A stretch of DNA of 64,000 nt from positions 62,001-126,000 of the forward strand of contig VGZA01000003.1 of the NCBI GenBank assembly GCA_016872775.1, written 5' to 3'. This document shows, in pieces, positions 61,001 through 64,000 of the stretch; positions within the stretch are counted from its first letter, which is position 1; each line of letters starts with the position of its first letter. The position numbers were made by a program, and so were the translations under genes. The DNA comes from Planctomycetota bacterium. GTDB taxonomy: Bacteria; Planctomycetota; Planctomycetia; Pirellulales; Pirellulaceae. The notes under the pieces were generated by a model. The model was not told the origin of the DNA. It saw only the letters and a list, made by a program, of their open reading frames with translations, and did not search any database.

Positions 61001-63846
61001 TCAACGACCACGGCCAGGCGTTCTGCACCGCCTGCGTCATTCCGCATCTGTTTCACATTGTTCAAGGCGCACGATACCAGCGGCAGGCGGGGGAGCACTT
61101 CAACAAGCACACTTATCGTGACATTCAAACGATTGCCGATCACGTGCATTACCTGGGCGCGACTCCCCACAGCGGGAACAACAAATCGGACGAGGCGGGT
61201 GGCGGCCACGCTCACGCCGGCGCCATGATCTATCTGGGCGGTGCCTGGCCCGACCATTACCGCAATCAGATTTTCATGAACAACATTCATGGCCAGCGCC
61301 TGAATGTCGATGTGCCGCGTCCCAGCGGCTCCGGCTACATCGGCGGCCATGGCCCCGATTTTCTGCTCACTGGCGACCGCGCATCGCAAATCCTCAACCT
61401 GCGGTATGGACCTGACGGACAGGCCTGGATGATCGACTGGTACGACATGCAGGCCTGCCATACTGGCGACGTCAAAGCCCACGATCGCAGCAACGGGCGG
61501 ATCTACAAGATCCAGTACGGCGATCAGCGTTCCCCACCGGTCGATTTACGTGCGGCGACCGATCTGGAACTGGCGAACCATACGCTGCACAAGAACGACT
61601 GGTTCGTGCGGCACGCGCGGCGACTGTTGCAGGAGCGAGCCCAAATGCGGCCGATCGCCGGCGATGCTCTCGGTCGGCTGCGCGAGATCGCCGTCAGCCA
61701 CGCCGACGACACGCGCCGGCTGCGCGCAGCCTGGGCGCTGCATGGTGTCGGTGGAATCGATTCGGCCTTGCACCAGAAACTGACGGTCGACTCGAGTCCT
61801 TATCTGCGCGGCTGGAGCATCCAGCTGGCGATGGAGCCGGGCGCGGCTCTTCGCGAACAGATGCTGGACGAGCGAGGATTGGACAAACTGGCGGAGATGG
61901 CGCGAAGCGATCGTTCGCCCGTGGTGCGTTTGTACCTGGCGTCGGCGTTGCAGAGCATTCCAGCCGTTTCGCGCTGGACGATTCTTGCCGCATTGGCCCA
62001 ACATGCGGAAGACGCTTCCGACCACAATCTTCCCTGCATGCTCTGGTATGCGGCGGAACCGCTGGCCGACCTCGATCCGGAACGGGCCCTGGCCCTGGCA
62101 CTCGCCTCCGGATCGACGATGCCGTTGCTGCGCGAGCATATGCTGCGGCGCATCGGCAGTTCCGATCTGGCCGAATCGCTGCCATCGCTGTTGCGGGCAC
62201 TCGGCAAATCGACCGATGCCGATTTGCAACTGACATTCCTGCAGGCAATTCGCGCGGCGCTGCGCGGGCAACGACGCGTGAGCCCGCCCGAGGAATGGCA
62301 GGCCCTCGGCGGACGTCTGGCACAGAGCCCCTCGAACGCGGTACGCCTGCAGGCAATCGCACTGGGAGTCACGTTCGGCGACCCGGCGGCAACCGCCGCG
62401 GCACGCGGGATCGTCAATTCGACAAAGTCACCCACCGCCATGCGCCAGGAGGCGCTCCAGGCCCTGTTGTCTGCGCAGGATCCGGAACTTGGATCGGTAC
62501 TCGTCGCCCTGCTTGACGATCCCGCGTTGCGCGAAGCCGCACTACGCGGACTGGCGCAGTACGACGACCCGCGCACCGCTGAGTTGCTGGTCAACGCCTA
62601 TGGCAAACTCGCTCCCGCGGAAAAAAGGGCCGCATTGACCACGCTCTGTTCGCGCACCTCCCATGCCCTGACGTTGCTCGCAGCCGTTGAAGCCAAAAAA
62701 ATTCCCGGTACCGACCTGACGGCGGACCTCATCCGGCAGATGCAGTTCCTCAAACATGAACCTCTGCAGCAGCGATTGCAGGCGATCTGGGGCACGGCGC
62801 GCGAATCGGCCGAGGACAAACTGAAGCTGATTGAGCATTACCGGCAAGTCGTGGCGCAGTCCGAAAGCGCCGATCCTTGGCTCGGCAGAGCGGTCTTTTC
62901 CAGGACTTGCCAGCGCTGCCACATCCTTTATGGAATCGGAAACAAGGTCGGGCCTGACTTGACCGGCTCGAATCGTGTGAATCTCGATTACCTGCTCAGC
63001 AACATCGTCGATCCCAGCGCCGTGATGGCAAAAGAATACCAGCAGACGATCGTCGTTACCGACGGCGGGCTGGTCGTTTCTGGAATCGTCCGCGGCGAGG
63101 ATGCCAGGTCGCTGACGCTGCAAACTGCGGATGCCACCGTCATTGTGCCGATCGGCGAAATCGAAAGCCGAACGCTGAGCGACAAGTCGATGATGCCGGA
63201 AGACCAGTTGAAACAGTTCAGCGATCACGAAGTCCGATCGCTGATTGCCTACCTGTCGGGAAAAGAGCAAACGCCGATCCTGGCGACGCAGGAGCTGGCC
63301 GAACTGATCTTCAACGGTCGTGATCTGACCGGCTGGTCGGGACAGTCCGCGCTCTGGTCGGTTGAAAACGGGGAAATCGTGGGCCGCACGTCCGGGTTGG
63401 CTCGCAACGAGTTCCTGGTGAGTGACATGGCTGCGGCCGATTTTCGGCTCACACTGGAAGTCAAACTGGTGGCGAACGAGGGTAACAGCGGCATCCAGTT
63501 CCGCAGTCAGGCGCTGCCAGGAGACGTGAAGGGCTATCAGGCCGATGTCGGGCCAGGCTGGTGGGGAAAATTATACGAGGAACATGGACGAGCCCTGTTG
63601 TGGGAAAAGTCGGGTGAAGCCGCCGTGAAGTCCGGCGACTGGAATCGTTACGAAATCGAGGCGATCGGAACGCAGATCCGCACGAAGATCAACGGTCGGC
63701 TTTGCGTCGATCTGGACGATCCGCGTGGGGCGAACCGCGGCATCTTCGCACTGCAACTGCATTCCGGTGGTCCCACCGAAGTCCGCTTCCGCAATTTGAA
63801 GCTCGAAGTGATCGACGGGGAATCGACACCGGCCGCGGGGCGCTGA
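58048..63846 (+). CDS. giant VCBS/PVC-type haem-binding/HEAT protein with DUF1080 domain
   Basis: A 1,932-residue secreted protein with a signal peptide (ending LAPAADKY). N-terminal FG-GAP/VCBS-type repeats (about 40-390; ADLNRDGIPDVVYGPYWFEG, DVDGDGDNDVITSNA, NLADIDGDGLKDIVTG) suggest a beta-propeller. A carbohydrate-binding-like region follows (about 400-790). A PVC-type membrane-bound dehydrogenase-like propeller lies at about 800-1150 (LDDRGRVWIAEAYEYPRRAE). HEAT-like repeats run about 1170-1600. A haem site CQRCHILYGIGNKVGPDLTG lies near 1620, and a C-terminal DUF1080 domain at about 1755-1925 has LIFNGRDLTGWSGQSALWSV. It probably couples periplasmic sugar oxidation to electron transfer. 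Start: ATGATG with GGGGAG upstream. Confidence 0.93.
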   Translation: MMPRAIFFASVLRKMLPLAALAWMFSLAPAADKYVLDTFDRQRLSDEYYSEGAHAADLNRDGIPDVVYGPYWFEGPSYEKKYEIYPPKPQDREAYADHFFVWIHDFDDDGWNDVFTVGFPGTPAFVYQNPGAAGFDKHWRKHPVFDWVSNESPQLTQLVGDPRPELVCTRDGFFGFATVNWEKPFEPWVFHPVSEQITDKRFGHGLGIGDVNNDGRLDIVHAKGWFEQPEADALTARWIPHDAAFSTAYGGAEMYVYDVDGDGDNDVITSNAAHDFGLFWYEQKVADNGSTFQPHRIMGSHPSENRYGLVFSELHSVNLADIDGDGLKDIVTGKTYYSHHKGSPMWDAGAVVYWFKLVRGKEGVDWIPYQADGESGIGRQLSLVDLQSDRLLDVVVGGMKGAHVLRHRRAEVDKATWEQAQPKLYTGPAKISATGAAALRGRRIPLDAKTGRVAGAVEGESLKAKISAGSAAPQPMGGFDADRWSGDAQLWWTGAQPGDTLEVEFASKAGLFDLDIVLTCARDYGIVQLSLDGKPLGKPIDLYDPQVITTGVLSFPKLEWKEGKHKLGVQIVGANDKAAKAYMAGIDYLRLRDPNDKLPEPDEGVKPTAYDGRVLNLDFESGTLDDWKVDGEAFVGQPIRDDTVAKRRPDMRSGHRGNFWIGGYEKTGDKATGTLTSVPFPVTHDYASFLMNGGEHANTRVELVLKETGNVFYKVSGENNEELRQVVVDLRKLQGKEIFVRIADDNRGPWGHINFDHFRFHENRPAPLKSGAAALVVDEYPHSGLNAEEAAKAMKLPQGFRVTVGAAEPDVMQPIAMALDDRGRVWIAEAYEYPRRAEGAGRDRILIFEDRDGDGRFDDRKVFIEGLNLVSGLEVGFGGVWVGAAPELLFIPDRDGDDRPDGAPEVLLDGWGYQDTHETLNAFIWGPDGWLYGCHGVFTHSRVGKPGTPEEQRIPLNAAIWRYHPTRHQFDVFAHGTSNPWGVDFNDHGQAFCTACVIPHLFHIVQGARYQRQAGEHFNKHTYRDIQTIADHVHYLGATPHSGNNKSDEAGGGHAHAGAMIYLGGAWPDHYRNQIFMNNIHGQRLNVDVPRPSGSGYIGGHGPDFLLTGDRASQILNLRYGPDGQAWMIDWYDMQACHTGDVKAHDRSNGRIYKIQYGDQRSPPVDLRAATDLELANHTLHKNDWFVRHARRLLQERAQMRPIAGDALGRLREIAVSHADDTRRLRAAWALHGVGGIDSALHQKLTVDSSPYLRGWSIQLAMEPGAALREQMLDERGLDKLAEMARSDRSPVVRLYLASALQSIPAVSRWTILAALAQHAEDASDHNLPCMLWYAAEPLADLDPERALALALASGSTMPLLREHMLRRIGSSDLAESLPSLLRALGKSTDADLQLTFLQAIRAALRGQRRVSPPEEWQALGGRLAQSPSNAVRLQAIALGVTFGDPAATAAARGIVNSTKSPTAMRQEALQALLSAQDPELGSVLVALLDDPALREAALRGLAQYDDPRTAELLVNAYGKLAPAEKRAALTTLCSRTSHALTLLAAVEAKKIPGTDLTADLIRQMQFLKHEPLQQRLQAIWGTARESAEDKLKLIEHYRQVVAQSESADPWLGRAVFSRTCQRCHILYGIGNKVGPDLTGSNRVNLDYLLSNIVDPSAVMAKEYQQTIVVTDGGLVVSGIVRGEDARSLTLQTADATVIVPIGEIESRTLSDKSMMPEDQLKQFSDHEVRSLIAYLSGKEQTPILATQELAELIFNGRDLTGWSGQSALWSVENGEIVGRTSGLARNEFLVSDMAAADFRLTLEVKLVANEGNSGIQFRSQALPGDVKGYQADVGPGWWGKLYEEHGRALLWEKSGEAAVKSGDWNRYEIEAIGTQIRTKINGRLCVDLDDPRGANRGIFALQLHSGGPTEVRFRNLKLEVIDGESTPAAGR

Positions 63847-63861
63847 ACGAAAGGGATCGCG

Positions 63862-64000
63862 ATGAGACTGTTCGCTTCCGCCGGCGCGTTGATGATTGCA
63901 TTGCTGGTGCTGGAACCGATGCCCGTAAGTGCAATCGGGGAGGAAACTCTGGCAAAAGGAACTTTGGTAATGGATCTTCGTCAGGTGGCTGTTCCGGTTC
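63862..64000 (+). CDS. secreted protein, partial (runs off window)
   Basis: The first 46 residues of a protein that continues beyond the window. It begins MRLFASAGALMIALLVLEPM, a signal peptide cleaved near PVSAIGE, followed by ETLAKGTLVMDLRQVAVPV. AAAGGG lies upstream of the ATG, 15 bases after the stop of the previous gene, so it is probably in the same operon. The family cannot be identified from this part. Confidence 0.6.
   Translation, partial: MRLFASAGALMIALLVLEPMPVSAIGEETLAKGTLVMDLRQVAVPV

Overview
The window is a high-GC chromosomal segment from a planctomycete, most likely of the Pirellulales/Rhodopirellula type. The evidence is a set of lineage-typical families: a DUF1501 Tat protein paired with a DUF1549/DUF1553 (PSD1) cytochrome-like protein, a PVC-type CxxCH protein carrying a 3-keto-disaccharide hydrolase (DUF1080) domain, an LEPR-XLL-type giant surface protein with dockerin-like repeats, a ThuA-like protein, a SASA/sialate esterase, two side-by-side clpP genes behind trigger factor, and many small lipoproteins. 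Assignments rest on reading the translations; no database search was possible.

Layout. 0-5 kb (minus strand): an ABC-2 exporter operon (ATPase, permease, membrane-anchored partner) followed by a HEAT-repeat lipoprotein. 5.5-13.7 kb: folC, tRNA-Gly(GCC), tig-clpP-clpP-lipoprotein, a small membrane protein, miaB and a convergent zinc-ribbon membrane protein. 14-21 kb: a ThuA-like secreted protein, then on the minus strand a FlgI-like Tat lipoprotein with inserted HEAT repeats directly upstream of smc, and a divergent groES. 21-27.5 kb: a PSP1 protein, bioB, a TlpA-like lipoprotein thioredoxin, an STN-like secreted protein, a glmU-type nucleotidyltransferase lacking its acetyltransferase half, and prs. 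27.6-28.9 kb: a decayed, internally deleted vgrG (type VI secretion spike) ending in a pentapeptide-repeat scrap. 29-44 kb: secreted catabolic/surface genes (esterase, DUF1501/PSD1 pair, SASA esterase, transposase remnant, 1,923-residue LTD/CotH/cadherin/dockerin protein). 44-57 kb: mostly housekeeping: a lone GspF-like protein, tyrA-purL-purQ with a PurS-PurS-PurL fusion, ROK kinase-lepA-histidine kinase, and small membrane protein-cupin-ligA. 57-64 kb: a BON-domain protein, a 1,932-residue VCBS/PVC-heme/HEAT/DUF1080 protein and the start of another secreted protein.

How genes fit together. Tig, the two ClpPs and GroES represent protein quality control. TyrA-PurL-PurQ joins aromatic amino acid and purine synthesis. 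GlmU-N and Prs sit together as in the gcaD-prs pair of Firmicutes. The PSD1/DUF1501 pair, SASA esterase, DUF1080 protein and ThuA-like protein fit the glycan-degrading, electron-transfer periphery typical of planctomycetes.

The most interesting structures are: (1) the FlgI-like protein, which shows resemblance to both ends of the flagellar P-ring protein with HEAT repeats between them and no flagellar gene nearby; (2) a family of near-palindromic CTCGAAAC..GTTTCGAG repeats that sits at the 3' ends of three genes and twice forms a large inverted repeat with 21-nt arms and a 12-nt loop; (3) the vgrG pseudogene with several independent lesions; (4) the PurS-PurS-PurL fusion, which looks intermediate between small and large PurL systems; and (5) a five-unit, roughly 14-nt repeat in the leader of the first clpP.
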